From positions 1,355,501 to 1,419,500 of the forward strand of contig JAUIRK010001056.1 of assembly GCA_030549495.1 (NCBI GenBank): a DNA stretch of 64,000 nucleotides. Direction: 5' to 3'. The notes below the pieces were generated by a model. That model did no database searches. It was not told the DNA's origin and saw nothing but the letters and a program-made list of their open reading frames with translations. Below are positions 25,430 through 38,492 of this stretch, piece after piece. Each line of letters starts with the position of its first letter. Position 1 is the stretch's first letter. The translations under genes and the position numbers were made by a program. Origin of the DNA: Nectonema munidae (taxonomy: Eukaryota > Nematomorpha > Nectonematoida > Nectonematidae).

Positions 25430-26560
25430 ACGCTGATTCCAAATATATAATTCATTTGAAATGAATCGAATGACTTCTTAATTTTTTTCGGGGTCAATGT
25501 TGCATTTTTTGGCATTTTATCAAGTTCAAAGGCTTTATAATTTATAAAGTATTTTAAAAAATTCAAACTTAAAATATTTATTAAATGAGGTATTCAAAAT
25601 TGGATAAATTTGACATTTTTTGAAAATTTTGTAGGGGGTTAGAAAAAGTGAAAATATAAATCTTTAAATATAAACAATGTAGAGAAAAGAAAGCTTTATA
25701 AATGTATAGAGTAAATATTTTCTTAAAAAGAAGTAAAACATATATTTTAGACCACTTTTTAACGTCCAAAAGGTGAAATCAAAAAAAATTTCCAAAAATC
25801 CTATTTGATGAATTTAAATTCAATCTATTATACACCTCTTAATGTAAAAATCAGAAACATAAATGTTTTTTTAAATATTAGCCAATCAAAAATGTCCAAA
25901 TTAAGATTTGTGCAGACAGATCCTAAAATTTCCAAAAATAATTACAAAAATTTCTACATTTATTTATATTATCACATATGTAGGGCACGAATATGTCATT
26001 TTTTTTTATAAAAAAATTCATTTTTAATAATCAAATAAAATAAATAATTGGTAAGTTTTGCCAAAAATTCTATGCATCGACCCCCAAAGTTTTTTACATC
26101 AACTTGTAGAGAAAGAGTTGTGCAAAAAATAAAGCAGGAGATTGCTTTATTTCAACATGTAATTTTTGACAAAGTGGGGTCAAAATTGACATCATTTTTA
26201 ACGCCAAAAAGTTCAAATTAAAAAAATTAGAAAAGAATACTTTTTAATTTTTGAGTAAAATTTGGTCAAACATGTAAAAATTCGTATTTTTGAGGAGCTA
26301 ACCTGGAAAATTTCAAAATATTTTATGATTTTTTTGACAATTATTATTACATATGTCTACTTTAATTCCATATAAATTTTTTTTTACAAAAAAGCTCTTA
26401 ATAGCAAGAACGCCAAATTTCGTTCTCATGTCGGATTAATCTCAACTTTAGGTCATGCCACCACCACCATCAAACCCAGAATCCAAAATAAGGTAAATAT
26501 TGATCAAATTTTTTTATAAAACCTCTTTTTATCATCTAAAAAATTGACGTTAAGGTGGAA
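25430..26560. repeat. Degenerate tandem repeat, ~220 bp spacing
   Basis: AACGYCAAAARGTTCAAAT-like segments recur at about 25525, 25759, 26198 and 26408, which suggests old tandem units of about 220 bp. No coding potential. Confidence 0.35.
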
Positions 26561-26577
26561 AAATCGGCAAAAAATGT

Positions 26578-26760
26578 ATATAGAGTGAAACCTTGGCTTG
26601 TGGACAACTCCATAATAAGGACACCTTGCTGATGTGGTCACTTTTTATGCGACCGTACATTTTACATGGTAACTTATATATATATATATATATATATAAC
26701 CTTGGTACTGAGGACGCCTCACTACTCAGGACAGTGGACACGTGTGATCAACTTTGAAAA
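26578..26760. mobile_element. pogo/Tigger-like terminus and AT microsatellite
   Basis: TATAGAGTGAAACCTTGGCT with GGACAACTCC resembles the ACAGTGAAACCTC...GGAC ends of pogo-type mariner elements. A run of about 13 TA units lies at about 26670-26697, and a second half (ACCTTGGTACTGAGGACGCC) follows. No second terminus was identified. Confidence 0.4.
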
Positions 26761-28238
26761 TATAAAAACTTGCTAGTGTGGACGGTTTTATCTTCATGAT
26801 GTTATACCATTATGCAATTCTATTACAAAGGTTTACGTAAGAACTCTGAATTGAAAAAACTCATATCTCTTTTCTTTGCATATGTTTTCTGAAAGGGCGC
26901 TATTTAGAAATTCTCACTTATCATAGCATTATGCTTCTTCATATATACGCTCATCGAAAACTCAATACGCAAGCATAAACAGATTTTTGATTAATCACTA
27001 AAATAAAATATGCCTTTGCTGGTAGAGAATACGCTTGCTATGACTAGTGATATTACCTTGCTGTTACATATTTTAATTTATAAATCAATATGCTCTCTTG
27101 AATAAAAAAGGACATCTAGTACAAATTTGTTTTTCATTATAGAAAAAGCAACTGGATTAAACTGCTCTCGACCTTTTCATGAGTTAGAGGAACAACTTTG
27201 GTCATGATACACATTTGCAAGGCCTCGAAATACCCCTGTTAATAGGCCATTCTTACAGGAAAAAGCTTCATCAATTGATAACACTCTTGAAATAAAGAAC
27301 TTTAAATGGATGGTTGAATTCCAGAGTTATTAGTTGTGAACGAGAGTGTGAATCTTGCTAAATTATTTTTTTGTTCAAAATGAGTTCAACGTTTTATTTT
27401 GTTATTAAATTTATTAGAAGATATTCATCAGTGGAAAGATGGTATACCCTCTATTATCGATGGCTATTCTCCAGTTATTTATAATTGATTTATTCTATAG
27501 AGCTCTTCCATCTCGTACCCTCAATGTTGTTAGAAATAATTCAACCGAAAGAAAAAACGCAAAAATCCGTTCTATTGTAGCTTTTATTGCAAATATGATG
27601 GGATATATAGAAAAATCTATTGTCATTGGTTCAGCTGCTCATCCAAGATCTTTTAAAAACATCTGAATTTAATCATTACACATTTGTTATTATTTTAACA
27701 AAGAAGTCAGAATGAATAATTGTTGACATTCTGAAAAAAAAAGTTTTGCTGTGAAAACCAGCACACTCTAATTTTTACAATTCTCAAATATTGAGGTAAT
27801 CTTTTCCCACCAAACACAACATCAGCCGCTTGATCGGGGAATTATAAATAATTTAAAACAGAACTACAAGAAACGGCTCTTAAGATCTATTTTGTTTGTG
27901 ATTGAAAGAACTGACGAGTTTTCAGTTAATAAGTATGTTACTCATTTCCAGGATATTAATTAAATTAATTTCAAGTTCAGTTGGAAAAATAAAAAGTTCC
28001 CAAAAATATGGTTTTTATTATCACACAAGGTTTTAGATGGAAAATTTTTGTCCCGCTTTTAATCGAAAATATATTTCAATTGATACAATAAAACGAATCC
28101 TTAGAAAAAAATTATTTGAATTGGACCAATTTACTCTCTAATATAAATATTAGTAATATATTTCGACATGATGGCGCTCCTTGCCATAGGTGTTGTTTAA
28201 CTCTGCAAATTTTAAATGTCTTCTAAAAACTGTCCACC

Positions 28239-28925
28239 CAGTGCCCGCGCTAAAGCTAAATTTCAAGGGGGCTGGACAAAGAAACACATTTGCAAATTTT
28301 TTTGTCTTTTTTTCTTTTTCTCTCATAAGCTATGCAGAGGCATATGTGATTAAAAAGCAGAGTTTTCATAATTACTTTAAATCCTATATTACTTTGTTGA
28401 AAAGCATGAAGTCAGGCCCGTAGCTAGGACTTTTCAATTGGAAGGGCTGGAAAAAATTTGGGGGGGGGGGGGGGGCTAAATATTTTGTCAAATAATTTCT
28501 TGGTACTTATGGGTTATCTCTCCCCCATTCAAAAAAAATTCTTTAGTAAATTACTTAAGAAAATTTTAAAGCGGGAGGGAGATAACTAATAAGTACCAAA
28601 TTTTTATATATAGTCTAAAAATAAACCATTTTTTGAACCCTTTATTGATATCGAAATATATTAGGTTGGGGGGGGGGGGCTTAGCCCCCTTCTGCCCCCT
28701 CTGGCTACGGGCCTGCATGAAGTACTTCTGTATAAAAACCTATAGAAATCTCATATTATACATACACATACACCAGCATTTATATAAGATTGTGTACAAT
28801 TTTTGCTTATTTAATTTTCCTTTAAAAAGTGCATGGGGCAAAACCAAAAATTTTAGGAGGGGGCAAAAATTAATACAAGGGGGGGGGGCACGTGCCCCAA
28901 AATTATATAGGTAGCGCGGGCACTG
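28239..28925. mobile_element. hAT-type mini-element A (outer)
   Basis: Perfect inverted ends CAGTGCCCGCGCTA and TAGCGCGGGCACTG, flanked by perfect 8 bp target duplications TGTCCACC (28231-28238 and 28926-28933). 687 bp as it stands; about 376 bp without the younger element B and its extra target copy. Contains a 10-base G run at 28879. Confidence 0.92.
28413..28715. mobile_element. hAT-type mini-element B (inner)
   Basis: Inverted ends CAGGCCCGTAGCTAGG and CTGGCTACGGGCCTG, flanked by perfect duplications CATGAAGT (28405-28412 and 28716-28723). It lies inside mini-element A. Inner sequence folds back (TTGGTACTTAT...TCTCTCCC against GGGAGATAAC...AAGTACCAA). G runs of 16 (28460-28475) and 12 (28668-28679). 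Confidence 0.93.
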
Positions 28926-29664
28926 TGTCCACCTCAAAGCACTGATATTAATATAATTAAACAAATGTGTGTTGAATTAAAAAGAAAAGTTGATCTTAGG
29001 AACACGAGAAACCTTGAAAAATTATCGGAAAATTCAAAGCCTGAATATATAAAGAATCTATATAGCTCTTTTCTAAAAAGAATTGATTTAATTATTCTGA
29101 CTAATGGAATTAAAAAGGAAGATGACCAAAAATTTTTATTAATGAAAAAATTATTTTAAGAGAATTGATTTAATATAAATAAATTTTAATGATCAAAAGA
29201 AAAAAAATATTTGCAGTGGCCGAAAACATTTGCACTCTACTGTATACATACTAACAAGGGCAAAAATTCTACCAGAAAAAATATATAAACAAAAGATATT
29301 TCAGATAAATATGCAAAAACTACAGTATTATTGATTTTTTGGACAAAAATTTACAATTATTAAATGAAAAGATTAATTAGTACTATAATAAAAATATTTT
29401 TAATTTTATCGACACAAGGATTTAAAAAACTAACTATAATATTTATAAAAAAGATCACACGAGTGTACTTCCCAGAACCTTACAAAAAAATTAAGTAGAA
29501 TTAAACGAAAAATAAAATAAAAAATTTTAAATTAATTTTTTCATTATAATAAATCGAATAAAAAAAGAGCTACAGTTGAGTATTTCCATCGGATGGCATA
29601 ATCTTATCCTGCAACTGACCTATAAGCAATGAAGTTAAAAATATCAATTAACAGACTATTTTTT

Positions 29665-29815
29665 GCGTGAGTGAGGTTGTTTCGATAACGCAAGGTCTTT
29701 GGTTCGAACCAATAGCAAGCCTACTTTCCTCATTGTTTGATACAAGCGGCCAATTCTGCCTTCTCGATGAAAATACCACATGCTACCTTTTACTTTACCT
29801 TTATTGGCATATTGT
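29665..29815 (+). mobile_element. tRNA-derived SINE, copy 3
   Basis: Starts GCGTGAGTGAGGTTG, with B box GGTTCGAACC at 29701-29710, then AGCCTACTTTCCTCATTG, GATACAAGCGGCC and TTCTCGATGAAAATACC as in the other copies. It ends in a TTTACTTTACCTTTATTGGC region. Confidence 0.75.
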
Positions 29816-30679
29816 ATAAAATTTCTTCCCATCAAAAAATTTATAGAATTGTTCAATACTTTATTTGTGTAACGTAATTGATTGTATTAAAAATTGTTGT
29901 CGGTACTCCTTAAATAGTCCAAAAAGAAGTGTTACTATTGATTTTATTATAAATCATAATACAATGAATAAAACAAATAAAACCATTGTTAGATTTTTGA
30001 AAAATTCGCCGCTTCTACAAGTTTTTTACACATATCATTGAAACTGTAGAAATTATAAGTATGGTACTATTTCTGACTGGATGGCAGTACACAGTATCAC
30101 CTCTTTACAATTTAATGTTGTCTTTATGACAATTTATCAATACATGTCTAATATTTTCTCTAGCACATTATTATGTGTCTTAATGAAAATTTTCCTTGAT
30201 CCGCAATGATTTCATCTTCTTTATTTGGTCTAATTCAAAGTATTTTGTCGGTAAAAGCATTTTAGACCATCTTCCAATATTAGCCACTCTTGGTGTTTTC
30301 CAACTTTTTAGTAAATATTTAAAAAACCTTTATTTTCCCCTTTATTAAATATGTCGGATCAAGTGTAGAATCTGACTCCATAACGTTTTAAGAGTCAGAT
30401 TATAGATTTGATCGTGATTTCCGAAATTTCTCTCGAAAGGTTAAATTTTTTTTTCAAAAAAATTATATTTTAAAATTCGAGTTTTTTTTAGTTTTTTATT
30501 TTTTATTTCTTGTTGAACATTGATTTTTCCGAACTTATCTAATGAAAATTAAGCAGACGATTTCAAGGCCCTCATAGATTTTGATTTTAAAATTCGAACA
30601 AAGTTTTTCTTCTGCTCTTTTCATATACACAAATACTTTAAAATCAAACAACTTTTTAAACAAAAAAATCTTTTGTCCA

Positions 30680-31480
30680 ACCAAATGAATTGTGATTATT
30701 GTACTTTACCAATGAATTGGAATAAAAGAACTTCAACAGAGGATGGATATCAATGAAGATGTAATAATAAAAATTGTGAAAAATATAAAACATTAAAGTA
30801 TATTAGCCAAAATTCTTTTTTGCCAAATCAAATTTAAAATTAAGTCAGTGGCTACATGTCATGTATTTATGAAGCTTGGAAATTTCTGTTAAAAATACAA
30901 TAGTTCAGTTTCTCGAAAAACTGTAATAGATTTATTTAGTTTTTTAGTAAAAATAATATGGTTAAAAATCCCATTAAACTGGGATGGCCAGGTAAAATTG
31001 TTGAAATTGATGATTCATGTTTTTCACATAAGGTTAAATTTTATAAAGGAAGAGTTCCAGAAAAAGATATACGGATTTTTGGTCTGGTTAATACCTCTTT
31101 TCATCCTTCTATTGAATATATGGAGATAGTAAAAGACAGAACTGCCAACACACGTTTGCCAATTATTCAAAAAGTCGTAAGACCAGGAACTACAATCCAT
31201 TCTGACCAGTGGAGATCTTATTCGAAAATACAAAAAAATTGAACCTAAATCATAAAACTGTAAATCATTCTCTGAATTTTGTTGATAAGAAAATGAGGTT
31301 CGCACACAATCGATAGAATCTTATTGGGGAACAAAAAAAGATAAAGTCAAAAAGATGAAAGGATGTAGAAAAAATATGTTTGAAACATTTGGAGAGATAG
31401 ATATGGGGAAACCGCTTTTGAAAATTTATATTCGCAAATTTAACAACAATTCCAATTTGATAATGTTTTTCAATTGATTA
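30680..31480 (+). mobile_element. Merlin (IS1016-like) transposase relic
   Basis: A zinc-ribbon-like start (NCDYCTLPMNW...CNNKNCEKY, about 30690-30790) is followed by an ISXO2/Merlin DDE domain: GWPGKIVEIDDSCFSHK (first Asp), RIFGLVN, PGTTIHSDQWRSY (second Asp, ~31200) and, one frame later, NHSLNFVDKK and IESYWGTKK (catalytic Glu, ~31310). The frame is interrupted by stops before 30958 and a shift at about 31240, so it is inactive. A 94-codon open piece is 30958-31242. The LTR element lies 40 bases downstream. Confidence 0.85.
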
Positions 31481-31522
31481 ATCAATATATATGTATTTTC
31501 AATTTTAAATTTTTGCATGCTC

Positions 31523-31754
31523 CGCCAGCAGGCTCTCATTACGACAACGTACTTGTGTGTATCTTACGCTCATACTGCACTATCGAAAGTCAAGGCTATC
31601 TCTCCTCTCATTAATAATAGCCTAACGTTGCCATTAGTACTGTACTTACTTGAAGGCCAGGAGACACTATAAATACTCACTCATGTTTCACTTAACACAT
31701 CACTTCTCTCTTTGCTTTCTAATAAACTTCACCTATACTTGTCTCTCTATTGTC
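31523..31754 (+). repeat. Left LTR
   Basis: Begins CGCCAGCAGG and ends CTCTCTATTGTC, so it lacks the usual TG..CA ends. Contains a promoter-like CTATAAATA and, near its end, TAATAAA. Preceded by GCTC (31519-31522). Confidence 0.9.
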
Positions 31755-34700
31755 GTGGTGACAGCGGTGGGATAAAAAGGAAAGATGAGTTTCAGACCTC
31801 CAAAGCAATGGCTGCTTGGTGAAAAAGAGACGCTTTCTTCTTTTTCAAACTGGCATTCCAATATGATGTTTCACCTTTCATTATGCCCAGAGTTTGCGAT
31901 CTTTTTAGAGTCATCATGGGAACCTAAATCAGTGAAAAATCATGGGTTTAAAGATGACGAAACTTCTAAGCATGAAATTTCAAGTCTTCAAAAGACCATC
32001 ACTTTGGAACGAATGCTAGGCTTAATCGCTACTTTTTCCCCACCTTTATTAAGAAACGATATTCTCAAAAGCAGTACTAGCTTAAATTGGATATGGAAGA
32101 GAATAAGAAAATACTATTGTCTCTCTCAAAATGAGGTTAACTTTCTTAATATATGTAATTTTTCTTTAGAACCCGATGAACGCTATGAGGCATTTTATCA
32201 ACGTATATTGGCTCATATTGAAGATAACTTGTTAACCGTTGAATCAGGGTTAATTCATGATGGGAAGGTTTCTCAATTTGATGAAAACATTTCTCCAACT
32301 ACTGAAAGACTTGCTGTTTTCTTATGGTTGAAGATGATTGATCAAAGGTTACCTTCACTTGTTGCTCGGGTATATGCTCATGAGCTTCAAACACATACTC
32401 TTAAAGACATTCAGCCATTAATTGTAAATTCTTTGGAGACTTTATTAAAAGATTTGGACACTCAGGAAGTTGCAAACGTAAGTTTTTCAAAAACGTTGAA
32501 AAACCAGCCAAGATTGAGCAATAATTCAAAAATATCTGCTTCATTTGATAGAAATAATAGAAGCAAAAAGATATGTTTTTTTTGTAAAGATAATGGTCGT
32601 AGATTTTTGGGACACGATTACCGAAGTTGTTGGTACAAGCCCAATACAAGTACAAATCAGACTTCAAATGCTCTACAAATTTCGACTCGCATGCCTGAAT
32701 TAGAAGACAAGTTTTATGAAATGGAGTTTTCCTTGGCAAAGTGGACTGCGGAACTTCTCCATATCTTGATGGATACTGTCAACATGTTCCTTTTCGTTTA
32801 ATAATTGACACTGGGGCAACATCATCAATAATTTCATCTTCCTTTGTTCACAAACTGAATATGTTACCGCTTCGTACTGGACATACAGCTAGATCTGCCG
32901 ATAAATCAGTCCTTCCTATTTGTGGAGAAATATCTTTAGACTTGAACATAAAGAATATTGACGTTTCAATTAAAGGCCTTGTGATGGAGAAGATGGACTA
33001 TGACATTTTAGGTGGCATTCCTTTCTGCAAAGCAAATGATATAAAAGTTTACATCAAAGATCAACTTATTAGTTTTCGTGGCAGATTGTTTCATTATGGA
33101 CCAAACGAATCATCTGTTTTTTAAAAATCCCATATGGTTAGAACAAAAAAAAAAACAAGTGTTACTGCCAGGAGACCATATTTTAATCAAAGATAAATCC
33201 TTAAAAAAATTCGATGGAGAAATTGCAGTAGAACCAAGTAAAGAAGTAGAGGATTCTGGATTTGATCCATATTTCACAAAAGTTATCGATGACTCTTTTA
33301 AAATGTCTAACTTCAAGGAAGTGCCTATCACATTTAACAAAAATCAACACGTTGCCATGATCTACAAAACCTACAATCCTAAAGTTTCAAGTGCTTTAAC
33401 TACCGAAGCAGGTATCTCTTCAAAAGTTTCAATTGACCCTGATGGAATGCTCTCGAACAAACAAAAACAAGCGTTTAAAATGCTACATCTAAAGTTCGAT
33501 AAAGTCTTTTCCCCTGAATTCAAAGTTTACAATGGTAAGAGTGGAAAAATTTACGCAAGGGTTTTGTTCGGCCCAGTAAAACCAAGATGTGAAAAAGGAA
33601 AACTTCCTCATTATAATCACTCTACTCTTCAACTACTTCAAAAGGAAGCGGACAAACTGGAAGATCTCGGCGTGTTAGCGAAACCAGAAGACTTGGGGAT
33701 AACAGTAAAATTTGTATCACCTAGCTTCCTTATAAAGAAAAAGATGGATCAATGAGGTTTGTAACTGCTTTCAATAATTTAAGTCCATACACTACACTTT
33801 TACCAACGTGCTCAATATCATGTGATGACATCCTTAGAAAAATATCTTCTTTTAAGTTCATAATAAAGTCTGATTTAACTAAAAGTTTTTTTCAGATTCC
33901 ATTGGCAAGATCCTCAATGCCATATCTTGCGACAGTAACTCCATTTAAAGGCATCCGAGTATATACTCGTTCAGCAATGGGTATGCCTGGTTCTTCCGAA
34001 TTTCTTCAAGAACTAATAAGTAGAGTTTTTGGCGATTTTCTTCAAGAAGGTTTCTTATCTATTATTGCCGACGATCTTTTTATAGGAGCCAATACGATTG
34101 AAGAGCTTCACCAAAATTGGTCAAAAGTTTTAAAAGACTTTCAGAAAATGATTTGAGTCTCTCGGCTTCAAAAACTATAATTTCTCCAAAAACAGAAGTA
34201 ATTTTGGGTTGGAAATGGACAAAAGGTACAATCACGCCTTCTAACCATAAAGTCTCCTCTTTAGCAAGCATTGAAAAACCATCCACTTGCTCATCCATGC
34301 GCTCCTTTTTAGGAGCATACAGAGCTATATCCAGATGCATTCCAAGGTATTCCACAGTTCTATCTCCTTTGGAATCAGCGATCAAAGGATTGGATGGAAA
34401 GCAAAAAATTGTTTGGGATGAAGATTTACAAATTTCATTCAAGACTGCACAAAATTTATTAAAATCAGCAGAAGTTCTAACACTCCCTAGAAAATCGGAC
34501 AGGCTTACAATTACAGTGGATGCGTCTCCAATAAATAGAGGACTTGGAGCAACTCTTCTTATTGATAGAAATGGTGATCAAAAACTAGCTGAGTTCTTCA
34601 GTTTCAAATTAAAAGATCATCAATTAAAATGGTTTCCATGCGAGCTCGAAGCCTTAGCAATATCCACCGCAATAAAGCATTTTTCTCCAATTATAAAAGA

Positions 34701-36458
34701 CTCAATTTTTACGACAAAAGTTTTAACCGACTCAAAACCGTGTGTGGATGCTTATCAAAGATTAAAAAAAGGACATTTTTCTTCTTCAGCAAGAATTTCT
34801 TCATTTTTATCTACACTTAGCGGTGCTAATATTGAAATATATCACATAAAAGGTTCAGAAAATATGGCAAGCGACTTCTCTTCTCGTAACCCTAACTCTT
34901 GTTATGAGAAAAACTGCCAAATCTGCAACTTTGTTCAAGATTCCATATCTTCAATTGTCAATACAATAAAAATTGATGATGTCCTTCAAGGGAGAATGAA
35001 AATGCCATTTACGAACAAACTCACGTGGTCTGCTTTACAAAAAAGGTGTTATATTTTAAGAAAAGTTTTTGCACACTTAAAGAATGGAACAAGCCCATCA
35101 AAAAAGGAGAAGTGCACTAGAGTTAAGAGATTACTCGGTATAGCTACAATAGATAGAAATGGTATCATAGTTACTAAAGGCGATGCAGCAAAACAACTCA
35201 TCATAATTCCAGATACTTTCCTTCCAGGTATTCTTCATTCTCTACACCTTCAGTTTAACCATCCTGCGAAAACACAGTTGAAGCGTCTTTTTGATCGTTT
35301 TTTTTATGGCTTATACAGTGAGAAACTAATCAATAGTATTGATGAAGCATGCAGTATTTGTCGTTCTATTAAGTACATGCCAAAAAATCTCTTGGAGCAA
35401 GCCCCTGCTTTAAGAGGATCAAAGCCTGGACAAGTATTTTATGCAGATGTTATCAGAAGAAATGATCAAAAAATTTTCGTTTTGAGAGAAACATTTTCCA
35501 GTTTTACAACAGCTTCTCTCCTTGAAAGTGAGAAAATAGAAGACATCAGAACAGCAATTATACTCAACTCTTCTTTTATTAGGTGTGATAATTGCAAAAT
35601 ACGAACTGATGCAAGTACTTCTTTTCAAAGCCTTCAAAAAGACCCCTTGCTAAAAGAATTGGGGATTGAAGTTGAAATTGGTCACATAAAAAACAAGAAC
35701 TCAAACTGCTTTGTAGACAAAGCTATTCAAGAACTAGAAACAAGCATTTTAAAGATGTTTCCTGAAAAAGTTAAAATAACCAATGTGGATTTACAACTAG
35801 CAATCAGGAGCATCAATCTTCTTATACGGAGGCAAAACCTATCTGCAAAAGAAATCCTTTTTAGAAGAAATCACTTTACAGACGAACAAATTCATTTCAA
35901 CGATAAATGTTTCTTTGAAGAGCAGCAGAACTTAGCTAACAAGACCAGATCTTCAAAGTGTTCAAAATTTTCAAAGGAAGATTCCAAAATTCATAATTTT
36001 GAAATTGGAGATTTAGTATACCTAAAAGAAGAAAAAAGTAAGATCAAGGTAAGAAGTAAATATATCATATATAACTTACAAAATAAATATGCAATATTGA
36101 AAAAGATAACAAATGGCGAAATCGATAAGTTCAAGGATTTAGTTGAAGATGACGATACAGAAGATGAAAATACGAAAGAGGTACCTTTGGAGACAAGCAA
36201 AGAAGACTTTGACTTGAACGACAGCGGTCAACAATATAACCATTCAGAATTACCGGAAAGGCATCCAAAGTCGTTTGAAGATATGATGGATGGTTGGAGA
36301 CATTCCGATAATTCTATCCAAAAAAGCAAAAGTCAGACAGACTCAAAGGGAGATGAGAAAGAAAGAGATGACTCTTTACAAAAGAATAACTCCAGAAGCC
36401 AACGATGTAGAAATCCCCCTAAATGGCTACAAGATTACGAGAGAGAGTAAAAGGGAAG

Positions 36459-36690
36459 CGCCAGCAGGCTCTCATTACGACAACGTACTTGTGTGTATCT
36501 TACGCTCATACTGCACTATCGAAAGTCAAGGCTATCTCTCCTCTCATTAATAATAGCCTAACGTTGCCATTAGTACTGTACTTACTTGAAGGCCAGGAGA
36601 CACTATAAATACTCACTCATGTTTCACTTAACACATCACTTCTCTCTTTGCTTTCTAATAAACTTCACCTATACTTGTCTCTCTATTGTC
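36459..36690 (+). repeat. Right LTR
   Basis: Same length as the left LTR, with no difference seen by eye. Followed by GCTC (36691-36694), the target duplication. Confidence 0.9.
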
Positions 36691-36694
36691 GCTC

Positions 36695-38492
36695 AATAAA
36701 AAAATTTTTTATTGATTATAATCATTTACACGTAATGTATATAATACTAACTTTAAAATTAAAATCTGGTTTTGTTAATACTAACTTCTTCACTTGATTA
36801 TTTTTGTAGTCAGTTCTACATTTGATCCAAAATGTCGAATCTTTTGATTTGTTGTATTTCATAGAGCCCACTATTATAGATCTGATGTATATTTTGCTAA
36901 AATTAATGGTAAACTTCACAGTGTATACATTTTAAAAGCAATTCAATTTCATATTATATAAATCTTTTATAATCGTTTGTAAATGTTAAAGTTCTGAAAT
37001 TAATCAGGCAAAGAATTAAGTTTTTCATAAAATTGAAAAAACTATTCGGATGAACAATATTTTAAATATATTTTACTCAGGAATCTGAGTCACAAAGATA
37101 CTTTAGGAAAAATTTATTCACTTCCTCTTAACCAATCATTCGTTAAATATTAATAATGATCTTTTCTGTTATACTAAAGTTATATGTTTGCTTTAAAAAA
37201 ATAAATTCAGTAATAATTTACAAGATAGCACACTTAATAATAGAAAGTGCCTTAGATTTCTACCTTCAGTACACACTAGTTTTGAATTTGTAACTTTTTT
37301 TAAGAATAATGTAATTCTTTCAATTAGAGATGATTGTAAGGATGCATATGACCTTTATCTGCCCCATATTAAACCTATTATTAACTTCCTAATTGATTTT
37401 CTGACTTTAGATTATAATAATTGCCTTGGGCACTCTATTTTCCTTACAATTTTAAATTATGTGTTTTTAATCTCATTTTGAAAAAAAGGAGTAGAGAAAA
37501 TATAAATAATTAGAAGCCAATCTCTATAATCCCTGTAATTTCCAAAATCTTCGGAAAATTGCTTTATAACTAACTAAATACTTACTTTCTTTATAATGAT
37601 TTGTTTTACCAATTTTAATTTTAATTTCGCAAGAGTCATAACACGGAAACTTTTTTCATTTGCTATGTAGATTACAATTAATAATCTTGAATGCAATAAA
37701 GGTGCTATTTCTTTATTGATTTTTTCACAACCTTCCGCATGATATTTTATTTAAAAAAGTCTTCTTTAATATAATCTTATTTACTATATCGGCGTCAAAC
37801 TGTTGTTCCAGTTTGAGAGAATCTTTTAAACTATTAGATTTTGTCGATTCAATAAACTGAATTGGAGCCAACCAATTTCCATAGTTAACATAGATGGGTC
37901 TAGGGATTTTGAAAAATTGATCTTTCTTATTTTTATATTTCTTTTTTTAAACTGTTGCAATCTCATATCTTGTAATGATTGAGTTTTTTTTATTTCAAAT
38001 TTTAATATTTTATTGCGTTGTTATACCTTACAATCTTAAGCATCTAGCCTTACGGCTGAAAGTGCTTTGATATCTCCAACCAACCTTACAATCGAATACT
38101 TTTATAGAGGTGGCAATTTTTTTTCAACTTTTAATGTTTTGGATACTGTCAATTTGTTCTATATACAAAAATAATTTAAAAAATGTTCCATTTAACTTAA
38201 TTATGCTTTTATATAAACAAAATTAATAATTTTTTTTTGACAATATAATAAGCAGATTTTCTCTTATTATACGATGATTTAGTTTATCAAATAAAAATTG
38301 AAATTTACTTTTTGAAAAAAATCTGGATTAAGAGACCGTTCATGGGAGAAAGCAAATATGGTTATTTATGACAGGTGGTCACTTAATTCAGGTCAGATAT
38401 CACATACCCCAGAATGAAAAAAACCTTAGTGATTTATAGAAATAAATTTCGTCGATAAAGCTTTCTTTCTTTGTATATCTTACACTAATAGT
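36695..38492. other. AT-rich stretch, one 30-mer repeat
   Basis: No gene recognised. 37517-37546 (CCAATCTCTATAATCCCTGT and 10 more bases) is repeated exactly at 41025-41054. Confidence 0.45.

Larger units (their letters stand above)
27400..29242 (+). mobile_element. Tc1/mariner-like transposon relic, split by nested insertions
   Basis: The right end GCACTCTACTG|TA at 29242 carries the TA duplication. Upstream, FRHDGAPCH (about 28165) and, after the insertion, ...DINIIKQMCVELKRKV match the FQQDNAPCH and SPDLNIIENVW.ELKRKV blocks of Tc1 transposases. The coding sequence is interrupted by 28239-28925. Without that insertion and one target copy, codons read N-C-P-P-Q-S-T-D-I-N-I-I straight across. 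Other parts contain stops. The left end was not found. Confidence 0.75.
31523..36690 (+). mobile_element. Ty3/gypsy-like LTR retrotransposon (young, not fully open)
   Basis: Retroelement fossil, about 5.17 kb. Two 232 bp LTRs look identical by eye, which implies a very recent insertion. A 4 bp target copy GCTC flanks both sides. After the left LTR, TGGTGACAGCGGTGGG could serve as primer binding site. A purine tract (AAAAGGGAAG) precedes the right LTR. Parts in order: gag about 31785-32730 with a zinc-knuckle-like CFFC...H...C; aspartic protease about 32790-33100 (DTGA); reverse transcriptase about 33560-34330 (ADDL box); RNase H about 34500-34890; integrase about 35230-36000; a charged tail to about 36450. 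The order protease-RT-RNase H-integrase fits Ty3/gypsy. The coding part is broken about three or four times, though one shift could be the frameshifting such families use between gag and pol. Confidence 0.9.
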
